Below are positions 17,771 through 27,031 of a DNA stretch of 64,000 nucleotides, piece after piece. The notes beneath the pieces are model-generated. The model was not told where the DNA came from. It worked only from the letters and a program-made list of their open reading frames with translations, and searched no databases. Position 1 is the first letter of the stretch. Each line of letters starts with the position of its first letter. The stretch is from assembly GCA_965223245.1 (NCBI GenBank), contig CBDCVY010000013.1:62001-126000 (forward strand), given 5' to 3'. The translations under genes and the position numbers were made by a program. The stretch is from CBDCVY01 sp965223245 (lineage in GTDB: Bacteria > Nitrospinota > Nitrospinia > Nitrospinales > Nitrospinaceae).

Positions 17771-17978
17771 AACTGCGAGCCTTTTAAATTAAATAGGAAT
17801 GTTGGTATACCTTTTTAAGTGCAAGAACTTAACCAGATAAAGGATGAACGAGGAATTATTACCTAATAGACGTAATTTTAGAGGCAAATTTTTGGAAGGT
17901 TTATTTATTAGATTCCTATTTCAGGGGTGGATTGTAACTATAATTTAGACCCCTGGATGAAAAAAGATAATTTCTAAT

Positions 17979-18002
17979 AAAAAACCCTTTAGAACGGTTT
18001 TT
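17979..18002 (-). terminator. Terminator after the LOG-family gene
   Basis: On the minus strand AAAAACC, a 9-base loop and GGTTTTTT form a 7-bp stem ending in a U run, directly after the stop of the gene ending at 18007. Confidence 0.65.
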
Positions 18003-18006
18003 ATGG

Positions 18007-19041
18007 TTATACATTTTTGTTCACCCATAATATTAATTCATTTAATCGTCCAAAGTGTTTTCTATCAGATTTAAATTTCAACCTTGGAAGATCAGTAAAC
18101 TCATTGTTGGTAACTTCAGTTTCCATCGCCGACGAGCTTTCAAACTTACCCTTTTTCAATAAATCAGAAAAATTTTCGTTTAAATACTGAACATGAGCTT
18201 CAGTCAGTTTCTTTTTTAATCGAATAACAGTGTAGTCGCCAACATAACGCAGTGAATGAAAAATTTGGTAATAAAGCTTTATATATTCGACAGCTTCTTG
18301 GATTGAGTGAGCCACATAGAAGAGGTTTAAATCAAAATCTGAAATATATTTGCCGCCTTGCAATTCTTTTTCCACATATTCTTTCCAGTGTTGCCAATAA
18401 GTACCTTTTTCTGGCTCAACCATAACAATTGGGTGAGGCTTACTTTTACCGGTTTGAAACAAGGTTAAATTTTCAAATCCTTCATCCAAAGTACCAAATC
18501 CACCAGGAAAAAGAACCGTGGCATCTGATTCCTTAATTAGCATTAATTTTCGGGTGAAAAAATATTTAAAGGTCATTAATTTGGAGTCACCTTTTATATA
18601 GTCATTGGCTAATTGTTCCTGCGGAAGCTTAATATTAATCCCAAAACTATTTCCTTTTCCAGCACCCCGATTTGCAGCTTCCATGATTCCGCCGCCGGCC
18701 CCGGAAATTATCATGTATCCTTCGTCTACTAAAGCTTTCGCTAACTCTTGAGCCATTATATAATTGGCTTCGGTGCTCTGGGTTCTCGCGGAACCGAACA
18801 TAACCACTTTTGAGGTTTTTCGGTAAGGGTAAAATACGCGGAATGCGTGTCTGAACTCTTTTAATGTTGTGTTTGTAAGCTTAAAATCTCCTCGATCCTT
18901 GTGTTCACAGCCCATTTTTACTATGGAGGTAAAAATTTGATTGAGAAGATCAGCAACATCGGGATTTTTGCAATATTCTACTAAATCTTGAATCAATTGC
19001 TCTGCTTTTGGGTCTCCTACTGTATAATTCGAGTTGGGCAT
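18007..19041 (-). CDS. LOG-family Rossmann-fold nucleotide hydrolase-like protein
   Basis: 344 residues. SGAGGGIMEAANRGAGKGNSFGI (split across residues about 115-137) and LFPGGFGTLDEGFE near residue 180 are the PGGxGTxxE signature of the LOG/TIGR00730 family, once labelled lysine decarboxylases and now known in many cases to be nucleoside 5'-monophosphate phosphoribohydrolases (cytokinin activation). The N- and C-terminal extensions make it longer than the 190-residue core, as in the larger PpnN-like or YgdH-like branch, so nucleotide turnover is the likely role. It is followed by a terminator and diverges from a small membrane gene. Confidence 0.85.
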   Translation of the reverse strand: MPNSNYTVGDPKAEQLIQDLVEYCKNPDVADLLNQIFTSIVKMGCEHKDRGDFKLTNTTLKEFRHAFRVFYPYRKTSKVVMFGSARTQSTEANYIMAQELAKALVDEGYMIISGAGGGIMEAANRGAGKGNSFGINIKLPQEQLANDYIKGDSKLMTFKYFFTRKLMLIKESDATVLFPGGFGTLDEGFENLTLFQTGKSKPHPIVMVEPEKGTYWQHWKEYVEKELQGGKYISDFDLNLFYVAHSIQEAVEYIKLYYQIFHSLRYVGDYTVIRLKKKLTEAHVQYLNENFSDLLKKGKFESSSAMETEVTNNEFTDLPRLKFKSDRKHFGRLNELILWVNKNV

Positions 19042-19093
19042 TAAGTAGCTCCTGTTAGCCGTTAATTAATTTTATTGTGGAAGTGTTTATATA

Positions 19094-19312
19094 ATGAGTA
19101 ATCCTGAACCACCCATTAATGAAAAACTATTAATATATTCTATCATCGGGTTGTTGGCAGTTGGCTTTATCAGTGTATTGTTTATTGCGGTACCTTGGTT
19201 GTTGCATGATGGATCTCCCAGTTGGAAACAAATTTTAATTGATGATTCCATTATTATTGCAGTTTTGGTTATGTTTGTTTATGGTTTTTATATGAATACC
19301 AAAATGCACTGA
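19094..19312 (+). CDS. Small two-helix membrane protein
   Basis: 72 residues with hydrophobic helices at about 12-34 and 47-66 and short polar ends (MSNPEPPINEK; NTKMH). The loop contains HDGSPSWKQ. No family is recognised. Codon use matches the neighbouring genes. It lies 70 bases before yajQ on the same strand and may share its transcript. Confidence 0.6.
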   Translation: MSNPEPPINEKLLIYSIIGLLAVGFISVLFIAVPWLLHDGSPSWKQILIDDSIIIAVLVMFVYGFYMNTKMH

Positions 19313-19382
19313 CTTTAGAAAGTTATGATTGCTTAATAACCCAATTAATTGAATATTCCATTTTAATCATTTCGAGAGGCTT

Positions 19383-19880
19383 ATGGCAAAATCTTCTTCT
19401 TTTGACGTTGTATCCAATGTTGATTTAAGTGAAGTAAAAAATGCAGTGAATCAAGCCACCATGGAAATTAGGCAACGATTCGATTTTAAGAATAGTAAAA
19501 GTGAAATTTCATTAGAAGAGAAAGATGGTAGTTTGACTTTAATTTCTGATGATGACCATAAAATGAAATCTGTAGTTGATATTTTACAGGGGAAATTAGT
19601 TAAGCGAGGTGTTGACTTAAAGTCATTAGATTATGGAAAAGTGGAGCCTGCTGCAAGTGGCACGGTTCGGCAAAGCATTAAAATACAGCAAGGTATACCA
19701 CAGGAAAAAGGCAAGGAAATCGTAAAATATGTGAAGACGCTAAATTTCAAGGTGCAGGGCCAGGTGATGGAGGATCAAGTCCGAATCACTGGAAAAAATA
19801 AAGATGATTTACAAGGAGTGATTGGGGCACTGAAACAAAAGGATTTTGGTATTGCCATGTCCTTTACGAATTACCGTTAA
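19383..19880 (+). CDS. yajQ: YajQ family nucleotide-binding protein
   Basis: 165 residues, the usual length of the family. It starts SSFDVVSNVDLSEVKNAVNQ and includes RFDFKNSKSEI and the C-terminal DFGIAMSFTNYR, all hallmarks of YajQ (DUF520). The proteins have two ferredoxin-like domains; in some proteobacteria a homologue binds cyclic di-GMP and tunes transcription. That role here is by family only. The stop overlaps the convergent gene by 4 bases. Confidence 0.95.
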   Translation: MAKSSSFDVVSNVDLSEVKNAVNQATMEIRQRFDFKNSKSEISLEEKDGSLTLISDDDHKMKSVVDILQGKLVKRGVDLKSLDYGKVEPAASGTVRQSIKIQQGIPQEKGKEIVKYVKTLNFKVQGQVMEDQVRITGKNKDDLQGVIGALKQKDFGIAMSFTNYR

Positions 19881-20686
19881 TTATTTATAAGCAAAAAGCC
19901 GGGATTCTTAATTTTGTATAGGATCAAACTCAACAGTATTAAGGTTAAAAAAGTCCCGCATAATCCTAGAATTATTTCACCAATATAAAACGTAACCGCT
20001 AAATTAAAAAACAGGACACCAAAATATACTCCGGGTCCTAAAAGAGCCTGAGCGGGAACCTCGCGTTGTCCCCAATCATTACGAGGGCCTTTAAAGGTTA
20101 TCCATCGATTTATCCAGGTCCAGCAAAAAAGGATCGTGCTCCCTACTAGAAACCAGCCTCCAAAATTTGTAAGAGGAATGTTGAAGTACTCACCTTTCTC
20201 TTGATAAGTATAAATTTTTCCTAAGAACCAACGGTCTCCTAAAAAGGCAACCGGGTCTATGACTACGTCCAATAGCATGAAGAATGTGGCTCCTGTAAAT
20301 ACAACCCTCAGCGAATTTTGAATTTCTTCTTGTGGTTCAAGACGAATATCCCAACCATTTTTTTTTAGGGGAGACCAGATTAATAAAGCCATAGTATAAC
20401 TGATGAAAGATAGAAATGAGTAAGAGAGGGAATCCATAAATGGAACATTGGATACCCATAGCTCTTGATCTCTGGTACTGTCAATGTAGCTATAAAATCC
20501 GTAAGGGAATCCATTGCGGGTTGAAGAATATTCTGAAAGAAAAGCAATTGTATAGGCGAGAAGAGTGAAAAGCAGAGAACGCTTAAGCCCCATTTGCCAA
20601 ATCGCAATAGTTAAATAACATGCCAGAAAAATAAATACGTAGGGTCTAAGGAAAATGGTGCCAATGAGTAAAGAAAAAAATTCCAT
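19877..20686 (-). CDS. Carotenoid biosynthesis membrane protein, DUF422/CruF-like
   Basis: 269 residues with about seven to eight transmembrane helices. SEYSSTRNGFPYGFYSY and the later FFMLLDVVIDPVA and FNIPLTNFGGWFLVGS are the conserved blocks of the DUF422 family, which includes CruF-type hydratases that add water to the end of carotenoids. The cytoplasmic-type RDNWGQREVP loop fits. No other carotenoid gene is in the window, so the substrate is unknown. The start follows the epimerase stop with no gap, indicating coupled expression. Confidence 0.85.
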   Translation of the reverse strand: MEFFSLLIGTIFLRPYVFIFLACYLTIAIWQMGLKRSLLFTLLAYTIAFLSEYSSTRNGFPYGFYSYIDSTRDQELWVSNVPFMDSLSYSFLSFISYTMALLIWSPLKKNGWDIRLEPQEEIQNSLRVVFTGATFFMLLDVVIDPVAFLGDRWFLGKIYTYQEKGEYFNIPLTNFGGWFLVGSTILFCWTWINRWITFKGPRNDWGQREVPAQALLGPGVYFGVLFFNLAVTFYIGEIILGLCGTFLTLILLSLILYKIKNPGFLLINN

Positions 20687-21691
20687 TTAGGATGAACTCT
20701 TTTCTGCTTTTACCATGTTATTGTCGCGCATCCAATGGACTGCTTCTTCGAGGGCTTTTTCGACGGGTCTTTGGGGTATTCCTAATTCCCTAACTGCTTT
20801 GGAAGCATCAAAGTACATGTGGTATTTTGCCATTTTCACACCATCAATAGGAACCGTAGGTGGTTTTTGAGTTAATCGAGAAATTGCTTCGCAAGCCCAA
20901 CCCGCTGCATAAGCAATAAAATATGGCATCTTCACCGTGGGGGCGGGTAAGCCTGTAATTTTTCCCAATGCATCCAATATTTCTTTTAAGGACATATTCT
21001 GATTGCCCAGGATATAGCGTTCTCCCACTTTCCCTTTTAATTCTGCCAATAAGTGACCACGGGCGCAATCATCAACATGGATTAAATTTAAACCAGTATC
21101 TAAATATGCCGGCATCTTTCGATTCAAAAAATCCTGAATTAGTTTTCCCGTTGGGGTGGGTTTTATGTCTCGGGGGCCGACAGGGGTGCTAGGGTTAACA
21201 ATAACTACGGGTAACCCATTCTTACTGAAATCAAGAGCAACTTGCTCTGCTTGAAATTTTGACAGTTTGTAATCGTTGCATAAAATAGAGGGATCCATAG
21301 GAGTCTCTTCATTGGAGGGGCTACTATCAGGATTCAACCCAATGCACCCCACTGTGCTGGTGTAAACAACCTTCGAAATATCTAATTCTTGCGCTATATG
21401 TAAAATATTACGTGTTCCACCAACATTAATATCAAACATAAATCGTTTGTCGCGGCTCCAAAGGCTGTAAAAAGCCGCACAATGATAAAGAACCTTGCAT
21501 CCTTTTAAAGCATTTTTTAAGGATTCCGGGTTGCGTAGATCGCCAATAGCGACTTCAATATCCAACCCCTCTATGTTTGATGAGTCGGCATCTTTCCGGA
21601 CCAATACCTTTACGGGTCGTTCATCCTTTAATAACTCACGGACAATTGCTGATCCCAAAAAACCCGTTGATCCTGTTACAAGAGTTTTCAT
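20687..21691 (-). CDS. hpnA: HpnA-like NAD-dependent sugar epimerase
   Basis: 334 residues of an extended short-chain dehydrogenase. GSTGFLGS near residue 7 binds the dinucleotide, YHCAAFYSLW is the conserved block after the second strand, and YKLSK near residue 140 is the catalytic YxxxK. The block ERYILGNQNMSLKEIL matches hopanoid-associated epimerases (HpnA). Squalene-hopene cyclase is not in the window, so a hopanoid link is by family. The gene is directly followed by the DUF422 carotenoid-type gene. Confidence 0.85.
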   Translation of the reverse strand: MKTLVTGSTGFLGSAIVRELLKDERPVKVLVRKDADSSNIEGLDIEVAIGDLRNPESLKNALKGCKVLYHCAAFYSLWSRDKRFMFDINVGGTRNILHIAQELDISKVVYTSTVGCIGLNPDSSPSNEETPMDPSILCNDYKLSKFQAEQVALDFSKNGLPVVIVNPSTPVGPRDIKPTPTGKLIQDFLNRKMPAYLDTGLNLIHVDDCARGHLLAELKGKVGERYILGNQNMSLKEILDALGKITGLPAPTVKMPYFIAYAAGWACEAISRLTQKPPTVPIDGVKMAKYHMYFDASKAVRELGIPQRPVEKALEEAVHWMRDNNMVKAEKSSS

Positions 21692-21796
21692 TTTGAAAAA
21701 AAAAGTTGCAGTTGTTGAAATAAAAACAAGGAAACTTTCCTTTAGATAACTTAAAAACTAAAACGAATGTGAAAATTAGAAGGGTTTTACGAGGAC

Positions 21797-22876
21797 TTAT
21801 TTATAAAAAATTTTTATTTTTGCTTCTTTTCTTAGCGTTTTCAGTTGTTCTTCACGTTGTTTTGCAACGGCTTCTTTAAAAAGAACATTTAGAATGTCCG
21901 CTTTAACTTGGTCGAATTCTACCAAACTTTCTGGAATTTTCTCTTTGAGTTTCAATATGTGATATCCATAGGAAGTTTTAACAATATCGCTGATTTCCCC
22001 GGTTTTCATAGTTACCATTACTTTTGCCATTTCGGGAAATACATCACCAGGAGTAACAGACCCTAATAAACCGCCATTTTTTCCGGATCGATCATCCTCT
22101 GAAAGCTCCTTCGCCAGGGCTTCAAAATCACTACCCTCTTTTAATTGAGTTTTAATCTTCTCAATTTTAGTTTTGGCGTCTTCATCCATCATTGCATGAA
22201 AAGATTCTGCCTTTTTTCGAAGGTCAGGGTCTTTAGGGAGTTCTTCAGGTTTCGGTGAAACCGAAACGACAAAAATATGATAGAGCGTAAATTTCTCTGG
22301 TTGTTGAAATTGGTCTGAATTCTTATCGTAAAAAGCCTTAGCTTCTTCATCGCTTACATTGACCTTAGGAGCTACCTGTTTGCGTATATACTCCTCTTCT
22401 GCTAGCTGTCGCTCTAAACTTTTCCTTAAAAGAGGAATATTCAAACCCTGCGCTTTGAGAGCGATCCGGAACATTTCTTCTGAAGGAAATTGCTTGGTGA
22501 TTTTTTGAATTTCATCGTCGATACTTTTTGGTTCAATCTGAATGTTCAATTTTTGAGTTTCTTGAAAAACGAGTTCCTGATCGACCATTTTGGATAATGC
22601 TTCTTTTGCAAACTTGGCTTCTTCTTGCGAAGTGATTTGATGACCACGTTGGTTTGAAACCATTCGGTAGGTTTGTAATTGATTTTTTAAAACTACAGAC
22701 CCTAAATCCTTTCCATTAACTGTGGCCACTATTTTAGGAACGGTTTGACCATTTATGGAAAAGGATTCTGCAGGTTCAGCAAGCCCTAAATTCGGTAATG
22801 AAACAATAATTCCAATAAAAAAGAAGAGTCTCATTGCAATAATGAACGAAGAAGAAGCCTTTTTATGAAAATTCAT
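21797..22876 (-). CDS. SurA-like periplasmic peptidyl-prolyl isomerase
   Basis: 359 residues. A hydrophobic segment (residues 9-33, ending GLAEPA) is a signal peptide or anchor. Residues 45-185 form a SurA-N-like helical chaperone arm, and residues about 190-330 a parvulin domain with LYHIFV, GGLLGSVTPGDVFPEMA and SYGYHILKLKEK. It should assist folding of outer-membrane proteins in the periplasm, which fits the porin gene and other barrels nearby. It has one parvulin domain and an interrupted insert (DAKTKIEKIKTQLKEG belongs to the domain). It may be co-transcribed with the gene ending 20 bases upstream. Confidence 0.9.
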   Translation of the reverse strand: MNFHKKASSSFIIAMRLFFFIGIIVSLPNLGLAEPAESFSINGQTVPKIVATVNGKDLGSVVLKNQLQTYRMVSNQRGHQITSQEEAKFAKEALSKMVDQELVFQETQKLNIQIEPKSIDDEIQKITKQFPSEEMFRIALKAQGLNIPLLRKSLERQLAEEEYIRKQVAPKVNVSDEEAKAFYDKNSDQFQQPEKFTLYHIFVVSVSPKPEELPKDPDLRKKAESFHAMMDEDAKTKIEKIKTQLKEGSDFEALAKELSEDDRSGKNGGLLGSVTPGDVFPEMAKVMVTMKTGEISDIVKTSYGYHILKLKEKIPESLVEFDQVKADILNVLFKEAVAKQREEQLKTLRKEAKIKIFYK

Positions 22877-22896
22877 CTAGATTTTGTCTCCTTAAT

Positions 22897-23394
22897 CTAT
22901 TGAGGGGGAGCGGGTAATAGTGAATTATACCACTTTCCCCATTGTATGGAGGAAACATGATATTTAAAGCTTGGATAAGGTTCATACCAGGCTAAATAAT
23001 CTCCTGAATATCCTTTTATCCCTTTATTAAACGTCCATTGGTTAGGAGAAAACTGGTCTATATCTTCAATGATTACCGGAGAGTCGTCTTTTTTGTATAC
23101 GATTAAATATCCCTGATTTTTTTCATGATTGTCCTGTCCAAATACAGTGACAGTAGTACCTGCTTTGCCTAAAAGGTGCATGTAATAAAAACCGGTTTGC
23201 GAATGTAAGTTGTAAGTGGTCAGGTCTTTCAGATTTTTGTTTTCAGCTACCGAGAAAAGGTCGGTGCAAGGTTCACAAGGTCCCACAAGAAAAGGGTCTC
23301 GTTTGAACAATTGCAACTCAGCCTGGTTATTGGCGTGTACCATTGGGATAAGAAACATTATGAAAATTAAGGAAAGCACAAATTGTCTAGTCAT
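22897..23394 (-). CDS. Exported protein of unknown function
   Basis: 165 residues with a signal peptide (residues 1-21, ending VHANNQ). The mature part starts with a CEPC cysteine pair within VGPCEPCTDLF, and later has aromatic beta-strand-like stretches (SGDYLAWYEPYPSFKYHVSSIQWGKWY). The rigid CxxC near the N-terminus of the mature chain could be a disulfide or metal site. No family is recognised. It lies between the porin terminator and the SurA-like gene. Confidence 0.7.
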   Translation of the reverse strand: MTRQFVLSLIFIMFLIPMVHANNQAELQLFKRDPFLVGPCEPCTDLFSVAENKNLKDLTTYNLHSQTGFYYMHLLGKAGTTVTVFGQDNHEKNQGYLIVYKKDDSPVIIEDIDQFSPNQWTFNKGIKGYSGDYLAWYEPYPSFKYHVSSIQWGKWYNSLLPAPPQ

Positions 23395-23503
23395 TGTGAT
23401 TTCTCCTATTTAGATTAAATTTTTTTAGAGTTGGTCTTATTTGCTTTTTTCTCATTATATGATGAGTTGAGGGAGGGGAACAATAGGGATTGAAAGGTAG
23501 AGC

Positions 23504-23538
23504 AAAAAAAAACCGGAGCGGGATAACCCCACTCCGGA
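23504..23538 (-). terminator. Strong terminator of the porin gene
   Basis: On the minus strand CCGGAG, G-rich arm, a TTAT loop, and CTCCGG form a GC-rich stem with one mismatch, followed by nine T. It stands 25 bases after the porin stop codon. Confidence 0.93.
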
Positions 23539-23562
23539 ATAAAGCTAATTAAGAAATAATTA

Positions 23563-25011
23563 TTAGAACTTAACGGTGAACATAACCCATGCCCAATCAG
23601 CATCTTGATTGTTTGGGTCGGCTGATCCACCACCAATATCAAAGCCGCTAACTGCATAGAATAACTCATTTGCAAAATAACGAGAATAACCGGCACTGAT
23701 TGTAGTGTTGGCACTGTATTTATAAACTGCAATTAAATCCAACTCATGGCCTAATGTTTGACCGGTAGATCCACCAAATGGCCCAGCAGCAGCACCTATG
23801 GCAGCAGCTAATCCTGCATTTGAACCACTACCTAAATCTTCGGCAGTTTGGAATAAATGCCAATGCGCTTTTAAGGTCAAATTAGCCATAGGCTTAATGG
23901 ATCCCTTAACTGCCCAGTCAATCAAACCTAAGAAAGCAGTGTTAGCACCGGCAGGATTCAAATAAGTATCGATTAATCCATAGAACTTATGGCCGGTATC
24001 AAATAGAGTATTAAAAGTTTTATTTGCACCTGCCGCACGGTCAGCTGCATCGGAACCTGAGAGGTAATCCCACCATAAGGTAATATTTGGGGACCACATC
24101 ACATTAGTAAAGGTTTTGCCTACACGAATACCAATTAAATAGGCGCTTCGACCTGAACTTCCACCTGGGGCAAATAGGGAGCTGTTACCAAATTGGTAGT
24201 AAAATTCACCACGGTAGTCAATGCCTGCAATTTGACCTGCTTGGCGTACACCTATGGTCCAAATGTCATTATCTGCAACTGGTGGTCCACCTGCGGTAGT
24301 TTGAGTAACATTACCGGCAGCTCCATTGTCAATATCTGAATAAACGAAGTATAAGGAAGTAGATGAATTGCCTCCAGGAACAAGCCCTTGAAAATTAGCG
24401 AAAACAATCCAATTGGTGAAATCATTATTGTCATTTAACGATGTTCCATTAAATGCACCAGGACCTTGACGTGCATTATCGACAGATTTGGAATAAATGG
24501 CATGAATAGTATGATTGCCATGTTTATGGGACAACATAACTAAGTCATGTGATTGACCACCCTGGGTCCAAATGGTATTACCGAATAATCGATGTCCATC
24601 AAGAACCACTTCTTTTCGACCAACTAATAAATCAACTGGCATTCCAAAGAAGTCCTTTAACAGCATGTAAACCTGGTGGAATCCTACATCGTTTGTAATT
24701 GAATTAGCTGATGTTGGGTTGTGGTCCGTTGGATTTGCAGGGGTTGCTAAACCAGAACCAAAACGGCTGTTAGATTGAAGTTGAAAAAACGCGTGAGTCT
24801 TTGAATCAATTTCAACTTTGGCGTTCAACCGAGCCCGCATATTGATAAAAGTAGATGCGTTAGAAGTAGTGTTAAATCCTCTTTGCTCCCAAAGTTCCCA
24901 ACGGGGGCGAACTAAGCCGCCGAATGTTACGTTTGCCGCTTGCGCTACAACAGTTCCTACCATTAGGAAGGAAACCACGGCCGCGACCACGGTAAAAAAT
25001 CTCCTCTTCAT
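23563..25011 (-). CDS. Alginate-export-type outer-membrane porin
   Basis: The start at the ATG at 25011 is chosen for the GGAGGAGG site 5 bases ahead; the frame also extends upstream to a TTG at 25026. The protein has 482 residues, a signal peptide ending AQAANVTFGG, then a beta-barrel rich in alternating aromatic and polar residues. FGGLVRPRWELWEQRGFN and the INMRARLNAKVEIDSKTHAFFQLQS stretch match the alginate-export (DUF1302-like) barrel family; LLVGRKEVVLDGHRLFGN is the conserved strand block. The chain ends in VMFTVKF, a barrel-assembly signal with terminal Phe. The ligand cannot be inferred. It has its own promoter and terminator, so abundant, independent expression is likely. Confidence 0.9.
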   Translation of the reverse strand: MKRRFFTVVAAVVSFLMVGTVVAQAANVTFGGLVRPRWELWEQRGFNTTSNASTFINMRARLNAKVEIDSKTHAFFQLQSNSRFGSGLATPANPTDHNPTSANSITNDVGFHQVYMLLKDFFGMPVDLLVGRKEVVLDGHRLFGNTIWTQGGQSHDLVMLSHKHGNHTIHAIYSKSVDNARQGPGAFNGTSLNDNNDFTNWIVFANFQGLVPGGNSSTSLYFVYSDIDNGAAGNVTQTTAGGPPVADNDIWTIGVRQAGQIAGIDYRGEFYYQFGNSSLFAPGGSSGRSAYLIGIRVGKTFTNVMWSPNITLWWDYLSGSDAADRAAGANKTFNTLFDTGHKFYGLIDTYLNPAGANTAFLGLIDWAVKGSIKPMANLTLKAHWHLFQTAEDLGSGSNAGLAAAIGAAAGPFGGSTGQTLGHELDLIAVYKYSANTTISAGYSRYFANELFYAVSGFDIGGGSADPNNQDADWAWVMFTVKF

Positions 25012-25058
25012 GCTTACCTCCTCCAATAATTCTAGATTAAACTAACAAATTGCCAATT

Positions 25059-25086
25059 ATTATATACCTAAAACTAATAAAATCAA
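25059..25086 (-). promoter_or_regulatory. Sigma-70 promoter of the porin gene
   Basis: On the minus strand TTGATT (25086-25081), a 16-base spacer and TATAAT (25064-25059) form a near-consensus promoter, about 48 bases before the start codon. Confidence 0.65.
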
Positions 25087-25166
25087 TAGCTTATTGCAGA
25101 ATTTTTAAGAAAATAGGGCAGGATTGCGTTTGGCCCTCCTCCAAACTCCCTATTGGCTCAAGGGAT

Positions 25167-27011
25167 TTACCACAAATAGGTAAATATAGTCGTTAATTTT
25201 TTTCCTTTAAAAATACCACCGGCGTCACTAACCGACGCTAAATGAAGCTTTTTAGAGTTTTTAGAATTCTGTAATAAAAAAGCTGCCAAGTAACCTTTTT
25301 GCTTTTTAGTTTCGTGAATTCTTTCTAAACCATCAGGATTAACGCTTAACACCACCAGACTGCAGTTATTAATGACCACCAAGTTGGATAATAAGGAGCC
25401 TCCAAATCGGTGATTTTTAGGGAGCAAAAGGAACTTTTGATCCTGGTGGCGGGCTAATAGAATCCTTCCTTTAAAGCCAACGGGCTGGGGCTCGTCTGGG
25501 TGATTGAAAGTGCCATCCACTTGATCCTTGATTGCAACATCTATCATCCGCGGGTCGTGCCCAAAATACTCGTCCGACTTTACAAGAAGCCTACCGCGGG
25601 AAGAATATACCCGCAACTTGTAATCCTTGTCAAGCATTATTATTTCAGGTCCGGGTTTCGGGTCTAAGTTACTCAAATTTAAACCGTAAACGTTAAAATC
25701 GACTCCTCGAATTTTAGGTAAAGAAAGTTCCCTTTCCAGAGTGAATTTTTTGCTCCTATTTTTTACAAAAAACAGGCCTTTTTTGAAGGGACCGTCCATA
25801 CTAGGCTTTTGAGCAATGAGTTTTGGGGGGGTATCTAAAGTACGTAAGACTCGGAAATACAGATTAACTTCTTCCCATATCATAGAAAGTTTGCTTTGGC
25901 CGGGTAAAATTTCCAAAACAAATGAGCTTAATCTTTCGCTAATATCATTCGTGACAAAAATTTCGGCTCTTCCATTTTTATTGATATCAGCAACATCTAC
26001 GGATAAAAAATTATTGATTGTAGACTGAAAAACTTTTTGGCCAATTTTCCGAAATCGATTTTTTTCAAAAGCGTAGATCATTACTCTATGGTCATCAATG
26101 AATACAAATTCTTTTTTACCATCTCCGTTCAGGTCACCTGAGTCCATATCAACTAATTCGAAATCAAACTCTTGTTTCGCCAAAAATTTAAAAAATTTAT
26201 CTTTGGCCTTGAGATCTGTTTGAACACTTTGATCTCTTTTTGGAGTCGGTTCGAAATCTTTTGGAATGTCTGTTAATACTTTTGATTGTTTGGCAATAGT
26301 GCCATCTTCTGTAGAAATTAATTTGTAGGTTAGAGAGGCTTTGTTTTTGATCTTTTCTAAATTTGAAAAAAGAATGTAGTCAGGGTTAGTTTCTCTTTTT
26401 AATTGAGCTAATACACCGGGTTGTTCGAGATTCTGCAAGCCAATTCCATTTTCCAACATCCAAAGTTCTAAGTCAAAAGGTAGCGCTTGGAGCCTAGAAC
26501 TCTGGTCCAACAAGGATTCAATTTCTATCACCAGCCCTTTAGTATTAACATTTTCATCCATCTGGCTCTGTATGGGTGCAACAAGAATTTTAATTTTTTT
26601 AAATTGACTACGAACAACATCGCCCTTTAAAGGGGATTGTTTGGAAGATAGAACTTTGGCAAGGGAGTAATCTCTACGAATTTCCAGGATTTCAACTTGA
26701 CCAATATCAATTTCTTTTTTGCCAATTACTTTCTTTGTGACCGGGTGAGTGAGGGGTTTGCCATAGCGGATCACTTTTAGTTGGTCTTTAGGGTTTATGT
26801 TTTGGCCTTGATGAAGATCAATAGTCAATATGTCGCCATCAACCGAAAGGACATATCCTTCTAAGTAAGGAAATAAGGATTCAATTTGTTTTACCATCCG
26901 CGACAGATCAACCTTCGTGGTATTGGACCCTTGTGCAAAAGCTAAAGATTTTACAAAAATAATTGCAAATATTATAAAGCACGAGGTAATAAAAAGTGGT
27001 TTGGTTTTCAT
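25167..27011 (-). CDS. Exported protein with FlgT-like and FG-GAP/VCBS segments
   Basis: 614 residues with a signal peptide (1-26). Residues about 45-125 (LEGYVLSVDGDILTIDLHQGQNI... ) resemble a FlgT C-terminal or related beta domain. A CsgG-like middle (150-260; ILVAPIQSQMDENVNTKG) follows. Residues about 285-370 carry the calcium-loop repeats GDLNGDGKKEFVF and ADINKNGRAEIFV, typical FG-GAP/VCBS propeller blades. FlgT and CsgG-type proteins act in surface assemblies of the outer membrane; no flagellar or curli gene is near, so the function is open. It lies 20 bases after moeA on the same strand. Confidence 0.7.
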   Translation of the reverse strand: MKTKPLFITSCFIIFAIIFVKSLAFAQGSNTTKVDLSRMVKQIESLFPYLEGYVLSVDGDILTIDLHQGQNINPKDQLKVIRYGKPLTHPVTKKVIGKKEIDIGQVEILEIRRDYSLAKVLSSKQSPLKGDVVRSQFKKIKILVAPIQSQMDENVNTKGLVIEIESLLDQSSRLQALPFDLELWMLENGIGLQNLEQPGVLAQLKRETNPDYILFSNLEKIKNKASLTYKLISTEDGTIAKQSKVLTDIPKDFEPTPKRDQSVQTDLKAKDKFFKFLAKQEFDFELVDMDSGDLNGDGKKEFVFIDDHRVMIYAFEKNRFRKIGQKVFQSTINNFLSVDVADINKNGRAEIFVTNDISERLSSFVLEILPGQSKLSMIWEEVNLYFRVLRTLDTPPKLIAQKPSMDGPFKKGLFFVKNRSKKFTLERELSLPKIRGVDFNVYGLNLSNLDPKPGPEIIMLDKDYKLRVYSSRGRLLVKSDEYFGHDPRMIDVAIKDQVDGTFNHPDEPQPVGFKGRILLARHQDQKFLLLPKNHRFGGSLLSNLVVINNCSLVVLSVNPDGLERIHETKKQKGYLAAFLLQNSKNSKKLHLASVSDAGGIFKGKKLTTIFTYLW

Positions 27012-27031
27012 ACTGGAATGAATAGGTATTA

